64,000 nt of DNA from Chiridota heheva (lineage: Eukaryota; Echinodermata; Holothuroidea; Apodida; Chiridotidae), in contig JAIGNY010002015.1 of NCBI GenBank assembly GCA_020152595.1, positions 290,001 through 354,000 on the forward strand, written 5' to 3'. The position numbers and the translations under genes are program-made. The notes beneath the pieces are model-generated. The model saw only the letters and a list, made by a program, of their open reading frames with translations. It made no database searches and was not told where the DNA came from. Of the stretch, positions 48,675 through 59,999 are shown piece by piece. Position 1 is the stretch's first letter. Every line of letters starts with the position of its first letter.

Positions 48675-50170
48675 CAAATGAGCATGATTGGAGGGTTGTG
48701 TGTGCATACTTTGCTTATTTGCATAACAATGAAAATATTTGTCAGGTTCAAGTTTTGGTTAAAGTTTTTGGTTAAACTTTTCATAACTTATGAATGGTGT
48801 ACATTCATGTGACTTGGCATAGGGGTAGAGGACATGGGTACTGTTCAAATGAGCATGATTTGGGGGTTGTGTGTGCATACTAATTAGCTTATTTCCATTA
48901 CAATGAAAAGTTTTGTCAGGTTGAAGTTTTGGTTAATGTTTTTGGTAAGTTTTCATAACTTAAGTTATTAATGGTGTACATTCATGTAACATGGCGTAGG
49001 GGTACTGTTCAAGTGAACATGATTAGGGGTTGTGTGTGCATACTAATTAGCTAATTTGCATAACAATGAAAATATTTGTATCAATGATATCGTCTGAATT
49101 AAATTAGATATGGGGATTTTGTTTGCACAAATGATCATATATATAAAGAGCATTGTCTACACTTAATGTTGAGGTGAAGTGTGCATATCAATTAGTTTAT
49201 TGGCATAACAATAGACTTTCGTACAAAATGTTTAAATTTATTAGTGCATAACGTAAGTTATGAAAGATGTACATTAATGTAACTTGGCACAGGGGTAGAC
49301 AACATGGGCACTGTTCAAATAAGCATGATTGGGGGGTTGTGTGTGCATACTAATTAGCTTATTTGCATAACAATGAAAATACTTGTATCTATGGTATCTC
49401 TTAAATTAAAGTGTGAGTGGAGATTTTGTTTACACATGACCATATATGTGAAGACCATTGTCTACACTTAATGGTGAGGTTTAATGTGCATGTTAATAAG
49501 GTTATTTGCACAACAATAGACTTGCATAAAATATTTAACCTTAGAAAATAACTTGTTACTTTTTACAGGGGTAGAGGACATGGCTACTGTTCAAATGAGC
49601 ATGATTTGGGATTGTGTATGCATACTGATTAACTTATTTGCATAACAATGAAAATGTTTGTATCTATGATATCTCTTAAATTAAAGTGGGAGTGTGGAAT
49701 TTGTTTTACACAAATGATCATATATGTGAAGAGCATTGTCTACACTCGATGGTGAGGTGTAGTGTGCATATTAAGTAGGTTATTTGCATAATTATAGACT
49801 TGCATACAAAATATTTAACCTGAGATAATAACTTGCTATTTGGTTCAGTGGTAGAGCGCATTGGTACTGTTCAGTTGAGCATGGTTGGGGGGATTGTGTG
49901 TGAATACTAATAAGCCTATATGCATAGTAATTAAAATATTTGTATATGTGGTATTTCTTGAATTAAAGTTGTTCAGTTGAGCATGGTTGGGGGGATTGTG
50001 TGTGAATACTAATAAGCCTATATGCATAGTAATTAAAATATTTGTATATGTGGTATTTCTTGAATTAAAGTTTGTATGCATGATTTTGCCCAAACAAATG
50101 ATCGTACAGTATATGTGAAGAGCTTTGTTCACACTTGATGGTGAGGTATAGTGTGTATTTGCTGCAATAT
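48675..50170. repeat. Satellite array of about 310-bp units, downstream of LYRM1
   Basis: About five units, some partial, built of two related halves of about 155 bp. Recurrent blocks are GAGCATGATTGGGG, TTGTGTGTGCATACTAATTA, TTATTTGCATAACAATGAAA, AAATGATCATATAT, AGAGCATTGTCTACACTTAA and TGCATAACAATAGAC. The region 49869-50072 is a perfect 102-bp tandem duplication. One more unit of the family is upstream of LYRM1 at 36863-37175. Confidence 0.9.
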
Positions 50171-50404
50171 GTTTGATCTGAGATCAAAAATATATGGCTT
50201 ATGACTTACTAACTTCACATTTCTAGTTTTGTTAAGATATTGATATTTCTAACATGAATAGCATTCAAAATGTTTTTTTTCCCATAAATAAAGAAGCAAA
50301 TAAAAGTTTCCTCCTTCTAAAGAATGTTAAATTAGGGGTTTGGGGAAATATAAATAATAAGCAGAATGTGGGTGTGTGTGATGACATGATGATAAAGTCG
50401 CTAA

Positions 50405-50720
50405 AGGAATTAAGATGAGGTCATGTGGGACAGGGTGGAATTGTATGTAGGGCAGGGTGCGGTGGGATGTTGGTCAGGACATATTGGCATGTCAGACAGG
50501 GTGGATTGACATGTAGAACAGGATGGGTTGGCATGTGGAACAGGATGGGTTGGCATGTGGAATAGGATGGGTTGGTATGTGGAACAGGGCGGAATGGCAT
50601 GTGGTGGGATGTCATCTGGATTTCAGTTGTGATGGCATGTGGATCATAGTAGTGGTGGAATGCCATACAGTATCTGGTTTTCAGCTGCGATTGCATGGAG
50701 TATAGACATGGGATGACATT
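50405..50720. repeat. Short minisatellite, about 20-22-bp units (GGCATGTGGAACAGGATGGG)
   Basis: Consecutive units GGCATGTGGAACAGGATGGG and GGCATGTGGAATAGGATGGG with more diverged copies on each side. The motif resembles the 57.1-57.8 kb minisatellite. Open frames through it are repeat by-products. Confidence 0.85.
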
Positions 50721-52484
50721 TGGGACAGGTTGGATGGAATGTGGGACAGTCTGAAATATGCATTATTTGTGGTGAGGGGATTTGTATTGTTTCCAATGTC
50801 TAGTTTGTCATACGTTAAGCAATATTGTTTCGCATAATTTTGCTTTAATGTTGTTGTACATTTTTCATGCTGCTTGACTTTGCTTGACACATATTTTTTG
50901 AATTGGAAATTTGATTACAATCCAGGATGTTGTTTTGGGAATGCGTAGGGGCTGGGGGAGGGTACAGGCTGGAAAGAGGGTTGAATGACATTCTTTTATT
51001 GACATTGACAAGTCAATGCCTCGCCTTTCTTTGTTATTCAATTGATAGAACTAAATGAGGTGTTGTAGTTATAAAGACTGCTAGGTTTTGTATGTGCTCT
51101 GATTTACTGGGTGAGGTAAACTTGACTTTGTCTTAAAATATCCCGGAAAACTCAAAAGATATTTTGAAGCTTGTAGTGCAATGAAAATGTAAGTGCATCT
51201 TTCAAAGCTCAAGTAATTTGATATAATCTGCCCCTGCTACCCTTGTTCTGTATACACTTCCCTCTATTAGGCCAATCTCTATACTAGCTTAGAATAGTTG
51301 AGCATACTGTCCTTCTGACAGTACTAGTTTGGATATTAGTGACTAATATATAGTAGCTGTGGTCTGGGGGCTTGAATTGAATAGGCTTATACCCCCAACC
51401 TTAATATTTTTTCTGGAAAATATAAGTTTGGACCCACAAAATAGTAAATGTTGATATGAAAAGCTTGTAAAGGAAAAAAGGCCATCAACATGATTATACC
51501 GTAATTGGTTAAAGATAGTTGGTTAATCATAACTAATGTTATCCCGTGTCCCCCTCCCCTCCCCTCCCCAGTATCCCCACCCCTACCAGCAATCGTGAAC
51601 AATGATAACTTCTATTGCAGTACTTGTCTTTTTCACTGTAAGTCGGTTTTGTAGACATCTCTTATTCTTCCAAGAAGGCTATATTGCAAAATCTTTTGTA
51701 CAATTTTCCACTGTGACCGGAAAAAATATCTTGAATTTTGTAATAAAATTATAATTTCACTGCAATGTATTAATAATAATTATTCAGAAAAGTGAGGATC
51801 TGACATCACTCTTCTGCACTGAACTTTCTGCATCACTTATTTTCATTCAAACTTTGTTACAACTGTAAGATATCACAATTTTTCTGTTTTATTGTTAAAA
51901 ATCGCATATATTTGCATATCATTTGTCACATTGTAACTGATGTAGTGAAGTAGTAAATCTTCTACCATGAATGAGATTGTCAAATTATGGTAATTTAAAG
52001 TATGATACCTACAGTGGGTGAGGGCTTGCCAATTTTGTCTTATTTGCCCTTTATGAGCTTGTATATGTTTTATTACTCAAAACTTAAAATTGTATAAATT
52101 TGCATCTCATTAGTAAATTTCCATTCTTTTCAGAATTGTGCAAGTTTTCTTTTTGGGGACAACCACATTTTTCATCATCTCCAACAACCAAATTTCATGT
52201 AGATCTAACAAAACTCAAATTTTAAAGGCTTCTTTGCATCTTGGCCCATAAGTAGTTTAATCACAGTTCTGGGTATATATTTGCCCTCTGTCATACAAAA
52301 TAAACTTTTCTGACTAACGAATTAATCCATTAAGTTTAGCTCTTTTGAAGCAGAATCTCATTTCCGTAGCTTAAGAGTTAATAAGTTTCTTGTCAAAGCA
52401 ACCATATACATCACATTTGAAAATATATACTTTCAGTTTTTGTTTTTATTCTGTTCTGTTGCACAAGAACTAAGGTGTTGATAA
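50721..52484. other. No gene seen
   Basis: AT-rich sequence with a C-rich run near 51550-51570; no supported exon. Confidence 0.4.
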
Positions 52485-52565
52485 TCCTTTAACCTTTGGT
52501 ATGATATATTATTCCTTAACCTTTGGTATGATATATTATCCCTTAACCTTTGGTATGTTATATTA
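52485..52565. repeat. Three copies of a 28-30-bp direct repeat
   Basis: CCTTTAACCTTTGGTATGAT, CCTTAACCTTTGGTATGATA and CCTTAACCTTTGGTATGTTA, each followed by ATATTAT-type sequence. Confidence 0.8.
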
Positions 52566-52589
52566 TTTATCCTTATGCTTAAGGTAATT

Positions 52590-52950
52590 AGGGTTGTGAA
52601 GACCGGAATATATCTTACAGGTTTGATCTTACTCCCAACAGTGATTTCAATTGAATCCAGAAGAGGGAGGGGGTGGCTACAATATCCATTAGTGACTTCT
52701 AGCACCCCCTCTCCCTCCTCCTCCAATTAAGATTCTGAAGACTGGTATATATCTTATAGGTTTAATCCTTCTCCCAACAGTGATAGCAATGATATGGGTG
52801 GTTTTAGCTGGATGTGTACCAGAAGGAGGGTAAGGGGGGGCTACAGTATCCACCAGGGACCTCTAATATTACAATGTTTTGGGTGAATTTAGCTGGAGAT
52901 TGCTAGAAGGGGGAGGGTGGCTTAAATATCTATCAGAGCCCTCTATCAAT
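52590..52950. repeat. Diverged direct repeat of about 130-140 bp, two to three copies
   Basis: GTGAAGACCGGAATATATCT and CTGAAGACTGGTATATATCT start two copies. Both continue with ACAGGTTT or ATAGGTTTAATC, CTCCCAACAGTGAT, a G-rich block and CTACA(A/G)TATCCA. A third partial copy starts near 52875 (TGGGTGAATTTAGCTGG). Confidence 0.65.
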
Positions 52951-53264
52951 CTGTAGGGAAGTGACAGGAACATTTTGTTTGTTCGAAAAACATTTTCAAA
53001 TGTTAGCCCCTTTGTCATGTAGCCTAGCCCCCTCAGTGGGGAAATCCTTATGCCACCCATGGTATCCATATTCTGGCAATTTAAAAAGAGTTAGGGCATT
53101 GGGAAGAAGATAATTATGTTAAACAATCCAAGTATTCATTTAAGAGACATATACAGCAAACAATATTCCCCATGAAGTAAGTTTTTGCATTCATGTCAAT
53201 TGCTTTATCACAAAAATTTCACCAATCTATTTACACAGACTATAACCAATGAGACTGACAATGA

Positions 53265-53650
53265 GAAATTGGATATCTACATGTTGAAATGCATGAGAAT
53301 AATTTTGAAGATTTGATGGCCATATGTTGTTTCAAATGATGAATTATTGAGATTTAAGCAAAGGAGAATTAGCAACGAAGTCGAAATGAGAAAATGGAGG
53401 TGGATCAGGCATGTATTAAGAATGAAAGAGGACAGCCACTGCATGACAGCATTGACATGGAAGCCAGAAGGGAGAAGGAAAGTAGGACGCCCAAGAACGA
53501 CATGGAGAAGAACGGTAGTGAAAGAAAGAGAGGAGGTAGGGTGGAATTCTTGGAATGAAGCCAGACATGTTGCCAGAGACAGGATACATTGGAGAGAGTA
53601 CACTGCAGCCTTATGGGACACATGGCCAGAAGAGGACAGTGAGCAAGTGA
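53265..53650 (+). pseudogene. LINE ORF2 C-terminal fragment (RTE/L1-like 'WIRHVLRM' type)
   Basis: The frame reads MLKCMRIILKI, a TGA stop, WPYVVSNDELLRFK, ISNEVEMRKWRWIRHVLRMK, ALTWKPEGRRKVGRPRTTWR, RTVVKEREEVGWNSWNEARH and RDRIHWREYTAALW. This block order is the common C-terminus of a widespread group of animal LINE proteins. Reverse transcriptase and endonuclease domains are absent upstream, so it is a 5'-truncated, inactive copy. Confidence 0.88.
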
Positions 53651-54044
53651 TAACCATGAAAGTTATTTATCACATGATAAGTACTCGCATCTCATGATAA
53701 AATAATCATCCTTACTAGGAATGGTCCATCCAATCATTCATGGGTTTTGCACAAGACCTTCCAAGCATATGATGTATATTTTTTATTTAGGCTCCACCGA
53801 GGACTAATCTGATTCGCATCAGTGAACAGCAACTATGTGTCTTGAGCCCAAGATAAATGACCTATTGTGTACAGTGTAACAGTAGCTGGTTGCTAACAAG
53901 TGAACTGTGAATAGACTATGAAGATGTTGTCAGTTAAGAAGGTATACATTACTTCTGTGTTGTGTATGGTGTAAAAATAGCTGGATGCTAGTCAATAAAT
54001 TGTGAAGAGTCTCTGAGGTTGAATGGTGTGGATTACAATGAGCC

Positions 54045-54330
54045 TTTGTAGTGGCTCAGTGGTTAAGGAGTCATGCTCGTATTTGAAAGAAACCGGGCTC
54101 AATTCCTGTCGTAAGCACTGCATTGTGTCCTTGACACTTTACTTGCTTCAGTCCACTCAGCTGTAAAATAAGTACCAGCACTGCTGGGGAGTTAATCTGC
54201 AATGGACTGGCGTCCCATCCAGGGGGAGTCATCTCTCATCCGCTTGCGCCATGGAAACCAGGGATAAGCACCAGCCCTATGAGCCTAATGGCTCAGTTGG
54301 ATTTAGCGTTCACTTTATGTTGATCAACAT
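54045..54330 (+). mobile_element. tRNA-derived SINE (same family as 33.8 and 40.6 kb)
   Basis: A box TGGCTCAGTGG (54052-54062), B-box-like GGCTCAATTCC (54096-54106), then CTGCATTGTGTCCTTGACAC, AAGTACCAGCACTGCTGGGG, GGCGTCCCATCCAGGGGGAG and a body shared with the 40594 copy. Borders are approximate. Confidence 0.82.
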
Positions 54331-55315
54331 AGGTAAAAAGAGGGCCTCCAATACATATAATATCATTTATTTTATTTGTAAGGATTTGAGCGATCTTAAA
54401 ATGAAAGTTTCTTCCTTTTCTTGACCAAAGCAATCAAACAAATTTCCAGTACGATTCCAACACATACAGTACATAGTATAGTGTTGATAACCCTTAATAT
54501 CTTTTAGAATAACCTGCAAGCTAAAATTAGGTAAAATATTTTAAATCCAAAGTTTTTATTAGCTTATTACTTTCATTTTGTGAATTGTGCAGCATACTCT
54601 GACGACACGGACATTTGAAAGCAACCTTTCACTTCAATTTCGCCCTCCCCTAGTCATAAAAAATGCATATTTGATCATTTTTTTTACTTCTGGTATTGTA
54701 ATAGGACTGAATCACTTTCCTGCTTTTACTTTCTTATGTAAGTTTGAATAATTCAAACCTATTTTAGCCTCCGACCAGTTAATACGCTGATGGATACGAA
54801 ATGTATGTAATATGTGTGTTCTTTTGTACAGTGGAGTAGATATGCATTGTACGTGTAAATTAACATTTAAATAAAAGTTGTGACTTCATCACTTTCCTTT
54901 AATTTTGAAGTAATTTGGATAGAATTTTAAAGGTTCGTTAGTGGAAGGAACATCTATGGATTGATGGAACATTTGCATTATTCAAATTCAAATTATAAAC
55001 ATTTGTGAGATGAAGGTTGTTCAGCACTGTTGTACTTCTTTGTGTCGTAAGACAATATTTGAGGATTAAAAATGGTATTTATATGTTATGTGTATTCTTT
55101 ATATTTGGATTCTTTCAGTTTGGGATAAATCTTAATTTAGGATCATTAAGTTTCCTTTACTTTGGAAGATTTTCGAAGTGTACAATGAATGAAGTAAAAA
55201 ATCATACCAAATGTTATTCTTCAATTGAAGCCATTAATGAGGCCCAACATTATCTTGTAGCAAACACAGGGTTAAATCTACAAAATCCATTGGTTTTTCT
55301 TAAAGTTCAAGTGTA
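54331..55315. other. No gene supported
   Basis: A 114-codon frame at 55017-55361 (+) starts with a hydrophobic stretch, but runs into the foldback element and is not recognised. Confidence 0.4.
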
Positions 55316-56173
55316 CATGCCGAAAAGTTTCTCTTTAAGCCTACCTGCACTCGGCACCTGAGTTTATTCTGAAAACTCAGGTATGACAATTACCAACTCG
55401 ACTTTCTGTTTAGTGTATTGTGTTTCCATTCAAACAATGATTGTTTGTCTGCCATTCCCATGCACACCACAGCCAAGTAGCCCAAGGCTATTTGTGTATG
55501 ATATTACAGAAATCTAGTGCTGAATACACAGGGCTTTTTTGTGAATGAAATCACTTATCCGTGTTAGGTGTCTTAGTGGGAGAAATTTGTTTTCAAACTG
55601 GTGATAAAATTAGCTGTGTATCATGTGTCGGAGTGATTTGTGAAGAAACTGTGAATGATTGAAGGACCATTTCTCTTAAGGAAAGATTTTGCTTCATGTA
55701 GAAACATCCAGGCCAAAAAGGGATTTCACTTAACTAGTTTAGCCTCTTAATTTCTTAAAATACTGCCGTAAAACTTTTCTCAGACCCCTACCCTGTTTTG
55801 AACATTTTATTCTCCATTTTTTTTTTGTCAACATGTGCAAAATTTGTACAACCTTTTGACATGAAGCGATATCTTTCCTTAGGAGAAATGGTCTGTCAAT
55901 CATTCACACTTAATGCACACCTCACCTCAGGCACATAATACACAGCTATTTATCACCAGTTTGAAAACAATCTTCTCCACTAAGACACCTAAGACAGATG
56001 AGTGACTTCAATCACAAAAGTGCCTTGATTATTCAGCTCTGGCTTTGTGTAATCTTATACACACAAATAGCCTTGGGCTACTTGGCTGTGGCGTGGTAAT
56101 TGTCATACCTGAATTTGCAGGATTAACTCAGATGTTGGGTGCAGGTAGGCTTAAAGAGAAACTTTTCAGCATG
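55316..56173. mobile_element. 858-bp foldback element with arms of about 320-395 bp
   Basis: The left arm (55316-about 55710) is mirrored by the right arm (about 55851-56173). AAAAGTTTCTCTTTAAGCCT pairs with AGGCTTAAAGAGAAACTTTT. AGCCAAGTAGCCCAAGGCTA, TAGGTGTCTTAGTGG, TTTTCAAACTGGTGATAAA and GTGAATGATTGA are also mirrored. The left arm has about 75 bp extra. The central loop of about 140 bp is unrelated. No coding sequence; no obvious target duplication, so the superfamily is unassigned. Confidence 0.88.
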
Positions 56174-57099
56174 GAAGTTTAGATTCATATGTTATATAGG
56201 ATAATGTGGTGTACTATGGGTAATTTTGCTCAATGGAAGCCTATTTTGCATTCAATGCCTTAAATTTAAGTGATCCTTAATTTCAAGGAAGTTAAGTGAT
56301 CCTTAATGTTAAGGTTTTTTCGGACTGTTTATAGTACTCTGCCTATTAGCACCTACAATCAGCGACAAAATAACTTGGCACTTTTTCCCCTCCCCGCTCT
56401 AATGATGGCACGATTATCACTTTAAAAACGAAGAGCTTAAGAAATTTATTCTAAACTTTTTGCCAACATTGAAGAGGGGCAATAGAGGGAGGAAAATCTC
56501 AAATAATGTTGTCAGTGATTGTCTGAGTTTCGGATAGAAAAACATACAATATTAAGAGGTGTAAGTGATGGATATGTGCCTTTATTGGTGAGCATGCGAA
56601 GCATAATGCGAACCTATGTAATGGCGATTCTGTCTGTCCGGCCATCGACAGTTTTTCCTGATATTTTCTTCAGAAATGTTAAAAAAAATTGAGAATTCCT
56701 CAGACAATATTAAAGTTTCTTCAGAGTTCATTCAGAAAGAGTTAAAAGTTTCTTCAGATATCCTTATGGAAGGTTAGAATTTCCTTACAAAATGTTAGTT
56801 TTTCAGAGATACTTAAGACAAGTTTGAAGACTAGTTTCCTTGAAAAGTATACAAAACATTTGATATATCCTTAGAAGATAACTCTAAAATGATATAATTT
56901 TTCAATATTCTTCAGAGATCTTCAAGCGTCTCTCTCGTAGCACTGGAGATTTAAAATCCTTAAAATTCTTCAAAATATTTGGGCACCAACGGTTGTATCA
57001 GGCATGATTATTAAACTCTGCCTTTATTATTGTGGTTATTTGCATAAAGTTCTTACAGTATACGACTTTTATTCAGTAAGCTTAGTCAGGGAGTGTGAC
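56174..57099. other. No gene seen
   Basis: Contains the motif CAGCGACAAAATAACTTGGC at about 56360, shared with 58765. A stretch of TTCTTCAGA-type repeats lies near 56660-56760. Confidence 0.4.
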
Positions 57100-57785
57100 A
57101 GGATATGACTGCATATGGACATAGGAAGGGATGCCATGTGGGACATGAATGGGGGCCATGCGGTGCATGATTTAATATATACCATGTGGTATACACCAAG
57201 GGCTATATCAGGCATAATCTATTGACTCCACTTTTTTTTTCTTATTCAACAATTCGTTTGCATATAAGTTATTATATGAACTGACACTTTCATACATAGT
57301 ATGCTCAATCAGGGACTGATAGCTGGGATGAGACTTCTTAAGGAGCCTATTGGATGTCATGTGGGACATGGGGTGGGATGCCATGTGAAACAGGGTGGAA
57401 TGCCATGTAGGATATATGGTGAAATGCCGTGCAGGACATAGGGTGGAATGCCATGGGATGGGGTGTCATGTGGGACATGGGATGTCACTTGAGACATGGG
57501 TGGGATGCCATGTGGGACATGGGGTGGGATGCCATGTGGGACATGGGGTAGGATGCCATGTGGGACATACATGTAGGATGGGATTAATGTGGGATATAGG
57601 GTGTGATGCCATGTGGGTCATAGGGTGGGATGCCATATGAGACATACTGTATGGTGAAATGCCATGTGGGAGATATGGTAGAATGCCATGTGGGAGATAT
57701 GGTAGAATGCCATGTGGGACATGGGATGGGATGCCATGTAGGACATGGGATACCATGTGGGACTTAGTGTGAGATGCCATTTTTA
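57100..57785. repeat. Minisatellite, about 20-26-bp units (GGGATGCCATGTGGGACATG)
   Basis: Dense array from about 57350 to 57785 with units such as GGGATGCCATGTGGGACATG, AATGCCATGTGGGAGATATG and variants; scattered older units from 57120. Open frames (for example HVPHGIPP repeats on the minus strand) follow from the repeat. Confidence 0.9.
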
Positions 57786-57824
57786 TAAATGAAAGAAATA
57801 GCATTGATTGCCATCTTAATTGGG

Positions 57825-58130
57825 GGCAGGGGGCAAATATTCCTGGGCGCTAAAACCACGGCGTGGCAGGGGCGCAGAAATATAAAAAAATATTCCCGGC
57901 CGTCGGTGGTGCTTTCTATGCCATTGGAAATCAGGCGATACGCATTACATTCCGAACTCATTAGCCTCACCCCCAATATAACTCTCTGCCGCCCCTGAAT
58001 AATTCAAGTCAGGGCCGTCTTCATTGGGGACAGGGAGAAAATATTCCCAGGCACAGCAATTAAAGGGCGCCAAAACCCAGGGGTGCCAACATATAAGTTT
58101 TTCCCCGGCCGTCAGTAGTGCTTGCTATCA
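57825..58130. repeat. Two-copy direct repeat of about 195 bp
   Basis: ATATTCCTGGGCGC and ATATTCCCAGGCAC are each followed by AAAACC, the GGGGCGC/GGGGTGCC block, ATATAA, CCCGGCCGTC(G/A)GT and GTGCTT(T/G)CTAT. TCTGCCGCCCCTGA between the copies resembles a hAT-type terminus but no partner was confirmed. Confidence 0.6.
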
Positions 58131-58799
58131 TCTTTGTAAATCAAGTAATCAGCATCGACACATTTCCAAAATATTGAAAATCCTACGTAATCCTGCTGTG
58201 TACCTTTCAACAATATACATGGTACACAGCTGAAAATATCAAGAGAATCATAATTCTTTTATATCTTAGTTGTGCCCCGTTGACTGCGTCATCTAAATAG
58301 ATATGTTCAATGTCCTTTCAAGGGATCTAATATGTTAATTATGTATCTAAACATAAACTACATTTGTCAGACCTCCATTTGATTACCATTGATATATTTC
58401 ACAAATTATAATACGGATTCTTCATAATAACAATGAACTTGTGATGTGATGCAAAGAAAATCAATTATAAATAAGTAATTAGTGTAAGTTGTTTATTTCC
58501 AATTACTCCTAAACTCGTGTGTAATATGATTCCCACCTCTAAGCCAAATCTCATGCAATCCCCGACATTATTTTGTATTGCTTGCTTTGATTATTATAAA
58601 AGACGCATATAATTTAAAGGAAACACAACTGTCTGTAGATATGTCTCATTTGAATTGACGAATTCTGCATATTATCAGAATGAAATACATAAATTAAAAC
58701 ACATAACCATCATTTATACCTCCTAAAACCTTAATGTTTTTATGCTGTCTGAAACTCAGACAATCAGCGACAAAATACTTGGCACCCGTCGGCTGGATA
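58131..58799. other. No gene seen
   Basis: AT-rich sequence. CAGCGACAAAATACTTGGCA at about 58766 is shared with 56360. Confidence 0.4.
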
Positions 58800-58990
58800 C
58801 CGATCAAAGTCGGGCAGAGAATCATGTCTGACTCGGCTAGATATCGGGTCATGCCCCCCTCCCCCCACCCCCTCCTTCTCCCTTCCAACTCGTCATGATG
58901 ATGATGACAATATGATACTTGGGAACCGATTTTATATCAGCAGAAATATCAGATGTACTGTTTAAATCAATGATTTATCAGAATCATGCC
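58800..58990. repeat. Dispersed relative of the 9250-9530 repeat
   Basis: GACTCGGCTAGATATC, ATGATGATGACAATATGATA, TGTACTGTTTAAATCA and TATCAGAATCATGCC match blocks of the tandem repeat at 9.25-9.53 kb. A C-rich run interrupts this copy. Confidence 0.65.
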
Positions 58991-59019
58991 CGTCTCGGTT
59001 AGGTTTCCCGAAAGAAATT

Positions 59020-59335
59020 TTAAAAAGAAATTTTAAAAAGAAATTTTCCGAAAATCGAAAAGGGCAGAAAATGTTTCGAAAATTGGCCGGAACTTAAGGA
59101 AATTTTCCTAATCTTGAGAGAAATTTTCATCAAACTGCCCGAAAATGAAAGAAATTCCCTGATAATTGTAGAAAATTGCCTGGAAATTTAGAACTTGAAG
59201 GAAATTTTCCGAAAATGGAAGAATATTTTGCAAGAATACGCCGTTGCGCATACCCTATACTTGCGCAATACTGCCTTTGGCTATTGTGCAACCACCACCT
59301 CCCTCCCCCTTCCCCACCTTACCCCCGCCTTAGCC
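59020..59335. repeat. Degenerate GAAATTTTCCGAAAAT short tandem motif with C-rich tail
   Basis: AGAAATTTTAAAA in tandem, then TTCCGAAAATCG, GAAATTTTCCTAAT, GAAATTTTCATC, CCCGAAAATGAAAGAAAT and GAAATTTTCCGAAAATGGAA, ending in a CCCTCCCCCTTCCCC-type stretch. Same organisation as 26860-27075. Confidence 0.6.
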
Positions 59336-59999
59336 AACCCTGGTGAAGCCGTTGCTCAAAATTAATGGTTTATTCACAAATTCATTGCGTTTCTCCCTTT
59401 GTAATCGGCTTTCGAGTCGGACAAGCAGTCACCCACCCCTCTGAGTAAGATGGTCCCGTACGGCATGATGTAAGTCAAGTTGTGACTGAACAAAAATTTG
59501 AATTTTTTATGAAAATGCTCAACATAATTCGTGATGTATTATAAGACAGCTTGAAATCTTAACGTAGTTTTTTACATTTCTCTGATTTTCATCTTTTCCT
59601 GTTGGACCTTGATCAAGGACTTAGCAAAGATCCAAATACTCTTTGTCAGATCATGGACTTGCCGTTTATAGCTTCATAGATTTAGCTCTTTTCTGCAAAG
59701 TGCAAGGACTTTCGCATAAGAGTAAAACAACAAAAGTAGATTGGAATAGTCATTGCAAATTTGCATAAAGATTTGAAATAAATACATTCTGATTTTATTT
59801 CCCACTTGGTTGATTAGATTCTTATATTTTACACAGTTCACAATTATTACATGAAACACTATCAAAGTGTTGTTTAGCCTACTTGCAGACAGGGATAAGT
59901 AAGCTGGTAATGGCGATCAGGATAGACCCATGCACGTTTTTTTTTTTTTTTGCAGGTCTGAATTGTGAGGGTTGGTAGATCGAGTGACTAAATTTACCC
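59336..59999. other. No gene seen
   Basis: AT-rich sequence with a 13-14-base T run near 59938-59951; no exon supported. Confidence 0.4.

Noticed and set aside
50421-50696. Minus-strand 91-codon frame
   Set aside because: Translation of the minisatellite, with no supporting features.
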